A stretch of DNA of 64,000 nt, from the NCBI GenBank assembly GCA_031296915.1, contig JAVDPC010000004.1:1-64000 (forward strand), written 5' to 3'. This DNA comes from Cerasicoccus frondis. GTDB taxonomy: Bacteria > Verrucomicrobiota > Verrucomicrobiia > Opitutales > Cerasicoccaceae. The position numbers were made by a program, and so were the translations under genes. A model generated the notes under the pieces. That model saw only the letters and a program-made list of their open reading frames with translations, ran no database searches and was not told the origin of the DNA. Numbering within the stretch: position 1 is the first letter of the stretch; each line of letters begins with the position of its first letter. This document shows positions 26,187 through 34,608 of this stretch, in pieces.

Positions 26187-27929
26187 CTATCCATTATTTG
26201 ACTTCTCAGCTCGTGCGACCCGACGCCCCGCCAACGTAAGCGCGACGCCAATCGCCACCACCGATCCACCGAGCGCCACGATTTGCAGCCGAGCGCCAAG
26301 CGTGTTGGGCATGAGCAGGAAAAGCAGTATCCCACTTCCAAGCACAATGGACACACCCCCTAAAACTTTATACTGCACCGCATCCTGCGATTGCCCGACC
26401 TCTTGTGCGAAGTCTACCGGACGATGCATTTTCTCATAAAACCCTCTGACCTGCTCACGATATTCCGCCGAAGCAAATCGCCATAAGGGCAGACTGATCA
26501 AGCAGCCGATGACGCTGAATAAATAAATCCAGATCAGCCGATCCTGAATCGTCCAGGTCTGATTGAACAATGAACTTTGTATCACAAAGTAAACGGATGG
26601 AATCAGCGCCAACGCGATGATGATGTAGTAAGACCACCAGTGCAGGCGCTTAATCCACAAGGCTAACAATACCGGCATGCCCAGCGGCAAACCGACCACT
26701 GCGGATATCATCAGATACGCGTCAAACAGGGAGAGCTCTTTCTGCAATGCAAGCATCAGCGCCACGGCGATGATGTACACACCAAGCAGCACGGTGAAAA
26801 CACGACAAAGCATCAGCCCGGTTCGGTCGCTGATTGCCTTCAAGCCCATCCACTCGCGCACGCGTGGAATCATATTGTTGACGATGACTCCCGAGGTGTT
26901 GTTAAGCCCCGTATCCATACTGCTCATCGTAGCCGCAAGCATGGCCGCAAGCATCAGCCCCATCAAGCCATTGGGCAGCAGGTTTTGCGCGACCACCGCA
27001 TAGCTCGCAGTCGCTGGCTCCTTCACCGCCTGCGCCAAAACTTCGTCACCATAAACAAAGCGCGCCACCATCGGCGGCAAGAACCACACAATTGATCCAA
27101 TGAACATCAACACCGTTGCAAGCATTGCCGACCAGCGTGCGCTCTTGCTGTCCTTAACCGACAGGAAGCGCCCCGCGGTTCCAAGATTGATGTAGCCTTG
27201 AAGCTGCAGAATAAAGACCATGATCACCCATTTCCAAGTGAACTTGTCATCCGGAAATGCGCCGGGCTCTTTGATCCATTTAAAATCTTCGGCAAACCGG
27301 GGGTCCTGAAAATACGCGAAGAATTCACCAATGCCCCCCACTTTATGAAGCGCCAAAAAGAACACCAGAACCGTGAGCGCAAAGAGGATCAATCCTTGCA
27401 CAAAATCAGTCGCCATCACCGCCCAGCGTCCACCGGTTGTTGAGTAAAACAAAACGATCACCCCGAGCACAACGATCACCCAGGTTGTAGGCACGTTTAA
27501 GATCGAGCTGGTAAAAATTGCCAACGCATAAAGCTGTGTCGCCGCGCCGATGGGATGAATCAGCAAAGCAAAATAGGCGCTAAATTGCTCCACACTTACG
27601 TGGAAACGTTCGCGCATAATATCGGCCCAGGTAGTAGCGCGCGTTTGTCGAAACCACGGCCCCAGCCAAACGCACAACAGCAGCCCTACACAGTTCGCCA
27701 CGTAGATGACCATGAACGTCGGACCGGCGGAGAAAGCTGCTGAAGCATTGCCAGTAAACGTAAAGGCGCTGATGCCGGACATAAACATGCTGGTTCCAAC
27801 CATCCACCACGCACCTTGGGCGCCGCCACGAGCGAAGTCGCTGATATTCCGATTGAGTCGCGAAAACAACGCGCCAACCACCATGAGAATGAGCAGGTAA
27901 AGCCCCAGCGTTACGTATTCAATCCACAT
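26187..27929 (-). CDS. Sodium:solute symporter (SSS family)
   Basis: A 580-residue transporter with about 13 membrane helices. SSS features include MVGTSMFMSGISAFTFTGNASAAF near residue 45, WADIMRERF, TGGRWAVMATDFVQGLILF, and MLAAMLAATMSSMDTGLNNTSGV. The Asn-rich GNASAAF and Ser-rich SSMDTGLN regions are typical of sodium coupling. It probably imports a sugar or uronate produced by the secreted enzymes of the locus. It lies 41 bases downstream of the beta-helix gene, same strand. Confidence 0.9.
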   Translation of the reverse strand: MWIEYVTLGLYLLILMVVGALFSRLNRNISDFARGGAQGAWWMVGTSMFMSGISAFTFTGNASAAFSAGPTFMVIYVANCVGLLLCVWLGPWFRQTRATTWADIMRERFHVSVEQFSAYFALLIHPIGAATQLYALAIFTSSILNVPTTWVIVVLGVIVLFYSTTGGRWAVMATDFVQGLILFALTVLVFFLALHKVGGIGEFFAYFQDPRFAEDFKWIKEPGAFPDDKFTWKWVIMVFILQLQGYINLGTAGRFLSVKDSKSARWSAMLATVLMFIGSIVWFLPPMVARFVYGDEVLAQAVKEPATASYAVVAQNLLPNGLMGLMLAAMLAATMSSMDTGLNNTSGVIVNNMIPRVREWMGLKAISDRTGLMLCRVFTVLLGVYIIAVALMLALQKELSLFDAYLMISAVVGLPLGMPVLLALWIKRLHWWSYYIIIALALIPSVYFVIQSSLFNQTWTIQDRLIWIYLFSVIGCLISLPLWRFASAEYREQVRGFYEKMHRPVDFAQEVGQSQDAVQYKVLGGVSIVLGSGILLFLLMPNTLGARLQIVALGGSVVAIGVALTLAGRRVARAEKSNNG

Positions 27930-27970
27930 AAAGCGCCCCCTGATCGATCACTTGCTGGACCAGCCAAACA

Positions 27971-29602
27971 TCACTGCTTAGAGCTTAAGCGACGATGCAC
28001 TTGATCGACATACAACGACTGTGGAACGAGCGAATCCCCCTGTCCCACGCCCTCAACGAAGTCAGTCGAGTCTACCGCATCAGCTGGTCCACGCGTGCCA
28101 ATCACATAGCCATTATCATACTGGTGCGAGTAAACCAGCACTGGTCGTTCATCCGAATAACGCAGCCCGTTCGTATTCCAAAAGACAGACTCTGTCGTGG
28201 TGACGCCGTGAATAGTCGCGCCACCCCAGGGCCGGAACGCACGCGCCTCCAGGAAGTCGCCATCGCAGGTAATGTTGTCCAGTAGATTGGCCAACGAAAC
28301 GAACATGTGAAAGTCCGAGGCTAAACGTCCATCTTTAGCCACACAGTTATAGATAACATTGCCGCTCGCCGACATGGTGCCGAAGCTGTAATTGTGACGT
28401 CCACTTTCCGCATAGCAGTCACGCACCAAATTATCCTGACCAGCCATCGTGAAGAGATAGCCATTGCCTCCTTCGCCTTCGTATTGGGGGAAACGTAGAT
28501 CGCAATCCATCACGGTCACCAACCGACAACGCATAAGCTTTAATGCACCGGAAACCACATGGATATCCGGATCATTGCCTTCCGGCGCATAAGTGTTTAC
28601 GCGGCGCACCCAACCGTTTTCCACATAGCTCAAGTTGATCGCCTTTGAACCATGCACGGCATAGCCGATGGTGTCCGGCTTTCTGAAATCAATCATTTCC
28701 ACGCCTTCGCCGGGCTGTTGTTTCATGCCAATGGAAAAGTCTTCGAGCCCAACTTCTTCAAGCATCGCGCCACTCACTTCGACGATGCGCGCATTGTCTG
28801 CACGGTAAAGATAACCGCGTGTGGGCAAGTCGATCGTAACCGTGTTCTTCTCGGGATTGATGTCCGTAATGCGACGATAGTAGGTCAAGGTTCGATTACG
28901 GGACTGGTCCGGCTCCCACTTTCCGTGCATACCAACCAAGTCAATGTAATGCTGCGTCAGGTCATTACGAATCACCACCGCGTCTCCCACTTGCAAACCA
29001 CGCACATCCGCCAGTGGTATCTCCCTCGTCGGCTTCGGCAAATCAGCAGTGATCAACACGCCTGGATAATCTACGCCATCGGCATTCCACGAAGTGGCCA
29101 TCCGAGGGTTGACATAGATCACATATTTTCCACGCATGTCGGTCGCGTCGTTAAAGAGAAATGTCTGCCCAGTTCCGGCGCCCCGCAGCACGACTCCATT
29201 GTCTCGCATGTATAATGCCGCGTCGGCGTCTCCCTGCGGCGCCACGCGGTATATGCCCGGTGGGAGATACACTACGCCACCGCCAGAAATGCCAGCGTCG
29301 TCAAGCGCCTCCTGAATCGCGAGCGTTGCGTCCTCCTCTCCTGTTGCATCGGCATAATAAGGCGCCTGCGTAACGTCAAAGACAAGCCCGGGCACATCGG
29401 TCGGCGGCTCCATGCCATAGCGATATCCTGCATAAGAAAAATCGTGCAGGAACCTACCCTCGGCGTCGGTGAATCCTGGCGTCCAATCTTCAGGATAAAG
29501 GGCCGATCTCCAAGCATCAACCGGCGCCGCAACCTCTGCTACCGCCGATGTCAACCCAATCGCCAAAAAGCCAAATAATAATACTACGCGTTTTTCTAAC
29601 AT
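27971..29602 (-). CDS. Secreted right-handed beta-helix protein (pectate lyase 3/GH28-related)
   Basis: A 543-residue protein with a signal peptide (residues 1-22). Residues about 85-110 (ATLAIQEALDDAGISGGGVVYLPPGIYRV) are the usual opening of Pectate_lyase_3 parallel beta-helix proteins. The rest alternates short strands with turns (NLVRDCYAESGRHNYSFG, ASGNVIYNCVAKDGRL), as expected for a helix. A catalytic family cannot be fixed from sequence alone; lyase or hydrolase on a polysaccharide is inference. A distant relative lies at 32848. It is first of the three-gene run 29602-25033. Confidence 0.8.
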   Translation of the reverse strand: MLEKRVVLLFGFLAIGLTSAVAEVAAPVDAWRSALYPEDWTPGFTDAEGRFLHDFSYAGYRYGMEPPTDVPGLVFDVTQAPYYADATGEEDATLAIQEALDDAGISGGGVVYLPPGIYRVAPQGDADAALYMRDNGVVLRGAGTGQTFLFNDATDMRGKYVIYVNPRMATSWNADGVDYPGVLITADLPKPTREIPLADVRGLQVGDAVVIRNDLTQHYIDLVGMHGKWEPDQSRNRTLTYYRRITDINPEKNTVTIDLPTRGYLYRADNARIVEVSGAMLEEVGLEDFSIGMKQQPGEGVEMIDFRKPDTIGYAVHGSKAINLSYVENGWVRRVNTYAPEGNDPDIHVVSGALKLMRCRLVTVMDCDLRFPQYEGEGGNGYLFTMAGQDNLVRDCYAESGRHNYSFGTMSASGNVIYNCVAKDGRLASDFHMFVSLANLLDNITCDGDFLEARAFRPWGGATIHGVTTTESVFWNTNGLRYSDERPVLVYSHQYDNGYVIGTRGPADAVDSTDFVEGVGQGDSLVPQSLYVDQVHRRLSSKQ

Positions 29603-29768
29603 TAATAATGATTCCCATATTTCGGACGCTGTCGTCCCCGACGCCGCCCTCAGGCCATCGCTTTAGATACAAACCATTTACCCGCTCATTCAGTAAACGA
29701 ATGAGACTACCCTGTAGCTAAAGATCAACTGGCTACGAGGCCGCCGCCGAGGCGCCGACAACTAAATA

Positions 29769-30551
29769 CTACCGCTTGCGGCGACGAATAAATGCGACCG
29801 CCAAACCAGCAAAGCCAGCCAACATGGCGTAAGTCGATGGCTCGGGCACGTTTTGCATGGAGAAATTATTCCACTCAGCTCCCTCATCTCGACCGCTGAT
29901 AGTTTCCTTCCCCCACATACCGAAAAAGTCTCCAGTCAATGGATCGCTGTCCGTGTAGTTCAATGTGTAACTATCACTATCCCGATCCGAAGTAAATGTC
30001 GCTGCGATGCTCAACTCTCCACCACTATAGGTGGCAGTTATATCATAGCTAATGTCATATCCGATGTAGTCACGCAGCTCGTGGCTTCCATCGCCATCAG
30101 CATCCAGCGTCGTCAACACATCTCCAACCTCTTTCGCTAGAAACACGGAAAATCCATTAGACTGCACGCCCCTCAAATAAAAATGATAAGCGTTCGTCGG
30201 GTCATTGGCGTCACCCAGGAAAAACATGCCTAGTTGATCGCTGGACCCCGGACCATCTGGCCCCGGGTAGTATACGGTACCGCTAAGTGTGAAGGATTCA
30301 GCTGTTTCGGCAGAGCCGCCATAGAATGTATTCTGGACCGCCGCCAAATAGTCCCCAGACACCTCATCCACATAACCAAACGTGCCGGCACCAGTATCAA
30401 GCGACCAAGTTGCAGTGGCTGGCGCTGTAGTGGTGAAGTCACTCGCAGACGAAGTGAAATCGTTCGTGTAGTTAGCGTCGTTGATCACACCTGCACTAGC
30501 GAGGCTGAATACAGCAGGGGTGGCGAGCAGAGCGAATGTGGTCTTTTTCAT
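29769..30551 (-). CDS. PEP-CTERM surface protein
   Basis: About 260 residues (start at Met 30551 or 30560), with a signal peptide ending near SLASA. The middle is a strand-rich domain containing DQLGMFFLGDANDPTNAY, likely lectin-like. The C-terminus has the full sorting signal NVPEPSTYAMLAG, a hydrophobic helix and RRRKR. No exact function is recognised. It is 50 bases after the deacetylase-like gene on the same strand. Confidence 0.85.
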   Translation of the reverse strand: MKKTTFALLATPAVFSLASAGVINDANYTNDFTSSASDFTTTAPATATWSLDTGAGTFGYVDEVSGDYLAAVQNTFYGGSAETAESFTLSGTVYYPGPDGPGSSDQLGMFFLGDANDPTNAYHFYLRGVQSNGFSVFLAKEVGDVLTTLDADGDGSHELRDYIGYDISYDITATYSGGELSIAATFTSDRDSDSYTLNYTDSDPLTGDFFGMWGKETISGRDEGAEWNNFSMQNVPEPSTYAMLAGFAGLAVAFIRRRKR

Positions 30552-30610
30552 CTTATTCATTGGTATTACTTTGGTTTGTATATTTCAGGGTTGGGTAAAG
30601 TAGAATTGGG

Positions 30611-32038
30611 TTAACGTTGGGCGACTTGTTGTGCGGGCTTTCCATCGAGGCTGGCGGCATACTCGGCAGGCGTCATGAAGACCGCCTCTTGCTCGACCAG
30701 GAAATCGATGATCTTTTCGAACTCACTCCAGCGGGCGCCGCCCCAATGCATCGGGTGGCCTTGGAGAACAAAATATTCGCGGTCCGAGTTCTTCGCATAA
30801 CCCGCAACGAATCGCTTATAATTGGGTTGGCCAACTGAAGCTTCCAAATTCACCGCCCAGACACGGTCCAGTACCGTCACCTTGCCCTCAGCGGCGAGCG
30901 AGCGGCCCATTTCATCAATGGGCGATGGATACAACCAAACCCGCATGTCGGGATCTTCGGCCATTGCCTTAGCGGTTGCTTCATCCTGGTGCGCGCCCGA
31001 GCCTCCGCCCCCGGGTCCAAAGGTTTGCAATGCAAAGCCGAGCTTCTCCTTGGCGAGCGCCTGCGACTTAGCGAAGCGCTCATGCTGCTCCGCCTCGGAA
31101 CGACCAGAGAATTCACTGCGCTTGCGGCCATCTGCATCTTTCCACACGCCATGATCCCAGCCATGAAACCAAATTTCCACCAGACCGGATTCCTGCCGCT
31201 GCTGAATCCACTCAATGTAGTCCGGCGATGCGACCTCCAGTGTTTCGGTGATGATGCCGATGCCGTGTTTGATATTACGCTTCGTCATATAATCCGAAAC
31301 CTTCGTCCACAAGTGATGCGCCTGACCATCGATTTGGCGCAGGTCATCCAGCTTTAGAATAATGACCGGCGGCTGAGCGCGCTCAGGCAACGTCTCCGGG
31401 ATTTGCTCCTGTTTGGCAATTTTTGCCAAGCGCGCCTCATTGCGCTGGATCGCAGCCTGAGAAGCCGCCTGCATCTCTTCCAAGCGTTGCAATGGTTGCG
31501 CACCTTCAGCCAACCCAGTGATTTCAAAATTATCCAGCCACGACGTGCCAGTGGCGGAGCTCCAGGAATGAACCCAGATCGAAAAAGCAACGGCGCCCTC
31601 TGGCATCACCTGCGACACCGAATAGTGCTTCCAACTGCCGTCGCCACTTTTCACTGCAACGCTTTCAATGCCGTTGCCACGACTTTTTCCATTGCCGACA
31701 AGCTTGTCGTTCGCATCGACTGGCCAGATGTATACGCCGAGGAAATTGGCGTCGGCTTTGGCGTCAAAGGACACCGTGATCTCCTGCCCCGCCCTCACCG
31801 CATAGCGACCGCTATGCAGGCCCGATCCGTGTTGCTTATCGTTATCCACCACACGAAGCCCTTGCTTTCCTGAATGTGCAGCATCAGCCGTCGCTTCGCT
31901 CATGGCGTCACCAACCAGCCACCCATCCAGGCCATCTTCAAAACCACCGTTATACGGCGCAGACGCCTGCAGGACATTGCCCAACATCAGCAACAATGAA
32001 CTCATCAAGCAGGATTTCGTAAAACTATAATTCATCAT
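30611..32038 (-). CDS. Secreted protein with CBM4/9-like and polysaccharide-deacetylase-like domains
   Basis: A 475-residue exported protein. After the signal (about residues 1-26), residues 28-175 resemble a CBM4/9 sandwich (APYNGGFEDGLDGWLVGD, DAAHSGKQGLRVVD, TSWLDNFEI). A helical linker follows, then from about 220 a deacetylase/DUF2334-like barrel with VIILKLDDLRQID, WFHGWDHG and LQGHPMHWGG. The first Asp-Asp and the His positions could bind a metal. It could remove acyl groups from, or otherwise modify, a polysaccharide. The start is uncertain by one residue (MM). Confidence 0.7.
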   Translation of the reverse strand: MMNYSFTKSCLMSSLLLMLGNVLQASAPYNGGFEDGLDGWLVGDAMSEATADAAHSGKQGLRVVDNDKQHGSGLHSGRYAVRAGQEITVSFDAKADANFLGVYIWPVDANDKLVGNGKSRGNGIESVAVKSGDGSWKHYSVSQVMPEGAVAFSIWVHSWSSATGTSWLDNFEITGLAEGAQPLQRLEEMQAASQAAIQRNEARLAKIAKQEQIPETLPERAQPPVIILKLDDLRQIDGQAHHLWTKVSDYMTKRNIKHGIGIITETLEVASPDYIEWIQQRQESGLVEIWFHGWDHGVWKDADGRKRSEFSGRSEAEQHERFAKSQALAKEKLGFALQTFGPGGGGSGAHQDEATAKAMAEDPDMRVWLYPSPIDEMGRSLAAEGKVTVLDRVWAVNLEASVGQPNYKRFVAGYAKNSDREYFVLQGHPMHWGGARWSEFEKIIDFLVEQEAVFMTPAEYAASLDGKPAQQVAQR

Positions 32039-32087
32039 ATCTTAATTTATCGATGTTCAAAGGTTTAAACCAACGGCCCTAAGCGTT

Positions 32088-32801
32088 TTACAAATTGCCA
32101 CGACCGCGAGCGATGACTTGCAGCACTTCGTCCAAGCTCAGTAGCTCCACATGCCCATCCACAAACAAGTAATTCGCTTTACTCAGATGGCGGATGGGAT
32201 CACCCGATTGAAACTCATCTGTTTCCTCATCTGGCTTCATGTTTTTCCAAACACTGCAGTGATAGTCATCTGCATCTCCCAACAGCAGCACGTTGCTCGG
32301 GTCTGTGACTAAGGCGACCGGCGTTTTGTAATCAAGGGCGCTACTGGTGCTGTCGCTCGAATCTTTATCTATAGTTCGGTTGGCCACATTGCCATTCATG
32401 CCAGTGCGGCCATGCGGGCAAATTGCCAGCGTTACCTCGCCGTCTTCTCCGGCAATCTGCCGGATGTTGTAGCCAACATACTCGGCGATCTCCGTTTCCC
32501 AGTGCCCATTTTCATTCTGAGGTCCGAGATCTGGATTGGCTCGCGGGTGCAGGCGGGCGGCCGGGAAATAACCATTGTTGTCAGCCGCATAGGCATTGAA
32601 GGCAGCGCCAATCGAGCGCATGTTAACTGAGCACTTGGCTGCATCAGCCCGCTCTTCCACCCGCTGGTAGACCGGAAAGAGAATCACAACCAGCAGGGTA
32701 AAGATCGCAATGACTGTCAATAACTCTAACAGTGTAAACCCGGAGTGCGCGCCTATACTGTTCTTGGGGGAGTGGGGCTTCATTGGTAAAGAGTATTCCA
32801 T
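32088..32801 (-). CDS. Type II secretion-like pseudopilin (DUF1559/H-X9-DG type)
   Basis: A 237-residue protein with a prepilin N-terminus: a short basic leader then GFTLLELLTVIAIFTLLVVILFP with the invariant Glu at +5. The later part has AYAADNNGYFPAARL and the end motif LSKANYLFVDGHVELLSLDEV, which are typical of the verrucomicrobial/planctomycetal DUF1559 relatives. A start at Met7 (32783) is possible. It lies inside the polysaccharide locus, perhaps helping a surface or secretion assembly. Its partners are not clear. Confidence 0.88.
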   Translation of the reverse strand: MEYSLPMKPHSPKNSIGAHSGFTLLELLTVIAIFTLLVVILFPVYQRVEERADAAKCSVNMRSIGAAFNAYAADNNGYFPAARLHPRANPDLGPQNENGHWETEIAEYVGYNIRQIAGEDGEVTLAICPHGRTGMNGNVANRTIDKDSSDSTSSALDYKTPVALVTDPSNVLLLGDADDYHCSVWKNMKPDEETDEFQSGDPIRHLSKANYLFVDGHVELLSLDEVLQVIARGRGNL

Positions 32802-32847
32802 ATCTGGATGAGGGTGTCAATTTAGGCAAAATTCTAACTGTTGAATT

Positions 32848-34344
32848 CTAACGATCATAGGCGGGAAGCACATTCTGAATGCCCCAGCTCGACACATCCG
32901 GCCCATAGACCGGCCAATCATAGCCCGACATAAATGCAGGCTCCACCGCGAGGTAAAGCGACTCTGGCAAGACCGCGACCGAACTGATGTCTCCCCAGTT
33001 AACCCAACCGCTTTCATATTGATTGGCGCCCAGGTAGTGATTGGTTCCCTGCGCCCAGATGGTTTTCAGGATGTTGCCGATTAAATTCTGGTCGTGCGTA
33101 TCTTGATTGATCGCGCCCACCTCTTCGGTCGCATAGTTGCGAAACCAGGTATTGGCTGGCCCATTGGCGCCCCAGGCATTGTCCGCCAAGCCTTGGTGAA
33201 GCATGTTGCCCTCCATCAGGTTGTTGTGGGGAAAATGACCATGCAGGCAAAGGCTGTTGGTGTTGTTGATAAAGTCTGGCTCCAACGAGTTATAACTAAT
33301 CACACAGTGGTTCGCTCCCTTTTGCAGCAAAACATGGTGACGCAAATTCCAAAGCTTGTTGTTGCTGATGCGCGCTTTGGTCGTGCATAAGTTAGCGACA
33401 ATGCCGTAGCCATAACCGCCATCATAGAGAAACGAGTCGTGCACGTCGTTCTCTTCCGCAATGACATTGATGCAGTACTTAAACGCAATGTGCGTATTGG
33501 AGCTGTTCTTGGACTCAACTTGCTTCACGTAACCGTTGTTCACGTAGCGCATCGAGATATTGTCGACGCCGAAAGAGCCATCGTCATTGTGTCTGGCTCG
33601 ACGGACTTTCATTTGCTCGATGCCAACGTTCTGCAGCATGTCGATCTCCTGCAAATGCGGCAGATAGTCTGCGGGAAAATCGAGCCCCAGCTTTTGGTCA
33701 AAAAAGATTTTATGCTCTGCTCGGTCGATGTTCGTTATTTCAAAAATCTGCCCATAGAAGTAGTTGCCACTATTGTCGTGCGCGCCGTAAGGATCGTCCT
33801 CCAGGTAAAGCTGCACAAAGTCCCCGACATCCAAAGTCGTGTCGTCCGCATAGACATGGTCGGCGCCCATGACCGGGGAATTCGTCACGGCAATTGCACT
33901 GCCAACGAATCCACCGCCCAGAAAACTAACGCCGCCAACGCTCGTGGACGACATACTGATGATGATCTCCGTCGAACCGGAGCCCTGCCCACGCAAGCGC
34001 ACGTTGTCGCGGCTCATCACCATGTCGCTGTAAACCTTGAAAACGCCTGCAGGAAATTCCAACAGTAAGTTGCCTGTAGGATAGGCCGCAAAAATGTCGT
34101 TCACCTTGTCGATGATATCGACGCTGTGGTCATTGGGAATCATGCCCCACTGCGTTACGTCGATCGCGATCCAGGAGCCCGGGTCCGCCCATTGCACATC
34201 TTCCCAGCCCGATGGCGGGAGTCGATCTGCAGGCACGTCCTCGTAATCAAATGCGCAAAGCGACTGCGCTGAGAGGCAGCCTGTAAACAAGGCGACGCGG
34301 ACAACAGCTTTGAACCAGGCAAAGCGAGAATGAGACGGGGTCAT
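32848..34344 (-). CDS. Secreted beta-helix protein, pectate lyase-like
   Basis: About 498 residues from the ATG at 34344, giving the signal FKAVVRVALFTGCLSAQSLCA. Features: WIAIDVTQWGMIPNDHSVDI then GNLLLEFPAGVFKVYSD, the usual N-terminal cap of Pectate_lyase_3 helices. The rung region has NNGYVKQVESKNSSN, NCIRISYNS-like CVISYNSLEP and NNLMEGNMLH. It is a diverged relative of the 27971 protein. The activity is unassigned. Upstream on the same strand is the large GH16 gene, after a strong terminator. Confidence 0.78.
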   Translation of the reverse strand: MTPSHSRFAWFKAVVRVALFTGCLSAQSLCAFDYEDVPADRLPPSGWEDVQWADPGSWIAIDVTQWGMIPNDHSVDIIDKVNDIFAAYPTGNLLLEFPAGVFKVYSDMVMSRDNVRLRGQGSGSTEIIISMSSTSVGGVSFLGGGFVGSAIAVTNSPVMGADHVYADDTTLDVGDFVQLYLEDDPYGAHDNSGNYFYGQIFEITNIDRAEHKIFFDQKLGLDFPADYLPHLQEIDMLQNVGIEQMKVRRARHNDDGSFGVDNISMRYVNNGYVKQVESKNSSNTHIAFKYCINVIAEENDVHDSFLYDGGYGYGIVANLCTTKARISNNKLWNLRHHVLLQKGANHCVISYNSLEPDFINNTNSLCLHGHFPHNNLMEGNMLHQGLADNAWGANGPANTWFRNYATEEVGAINQDTHDQNLIGNILKTIWAQGTNHYLGANQYESGWVNWGDISSVAVLPESLYLAVEPAFMSGYDWPVYGPDVSSWGIQNVLPAYDR

Positions 34345-34530
34345 GATGGGGCCTTTCAATTCAAGGTGGGGGTATTGAGAACTTGCGCAAGGGGCTGCGC
34401 AGTTCGCTGAGCTGTGCGCTCATGTCTTCACTTGCTACTGAATAAAATCGGACGCAGGCAAGCATTGCGAAATTCTACCTGTAGGATTTTTTCTGTGATT
34501 CGCCACGCTCCCTCTCCCCAAATGGGCATA

Positions 34531-34563
34531 AAAAAATCGCCGTCCTTGCAATAAGGACGGCGA
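34531..34563 (-). terminator. Terminator after the large GH16 gene
   Basis: TCGCCGTCCTT and its complement are separated by five bases (34537-34563); the minus-strand transcript then reads TTTTTT (34536-34531). It ends the minus-strand transcript from 36843. Confidence 0.92.
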
Positions 34564-34574
34564 CCATAGAAGTG

Positions 34575-34600
34575 CTTTAATTTACTTTGCGATGCAAAGC
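34575..34600. repeat. Palindromic TTTACTTTGC-TGCAAAG motif, copy 1
   Basis: TTAATTTACTTTGC followed by TGCAAAGCAT lies between the terminator and the stop codon of the large GH16 gene. Related copies occur at 41702-41725 and 55096-55116, also just past gene ends. Confidence 0.6.
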
Positions 34601-34608
34601 ATATGGCG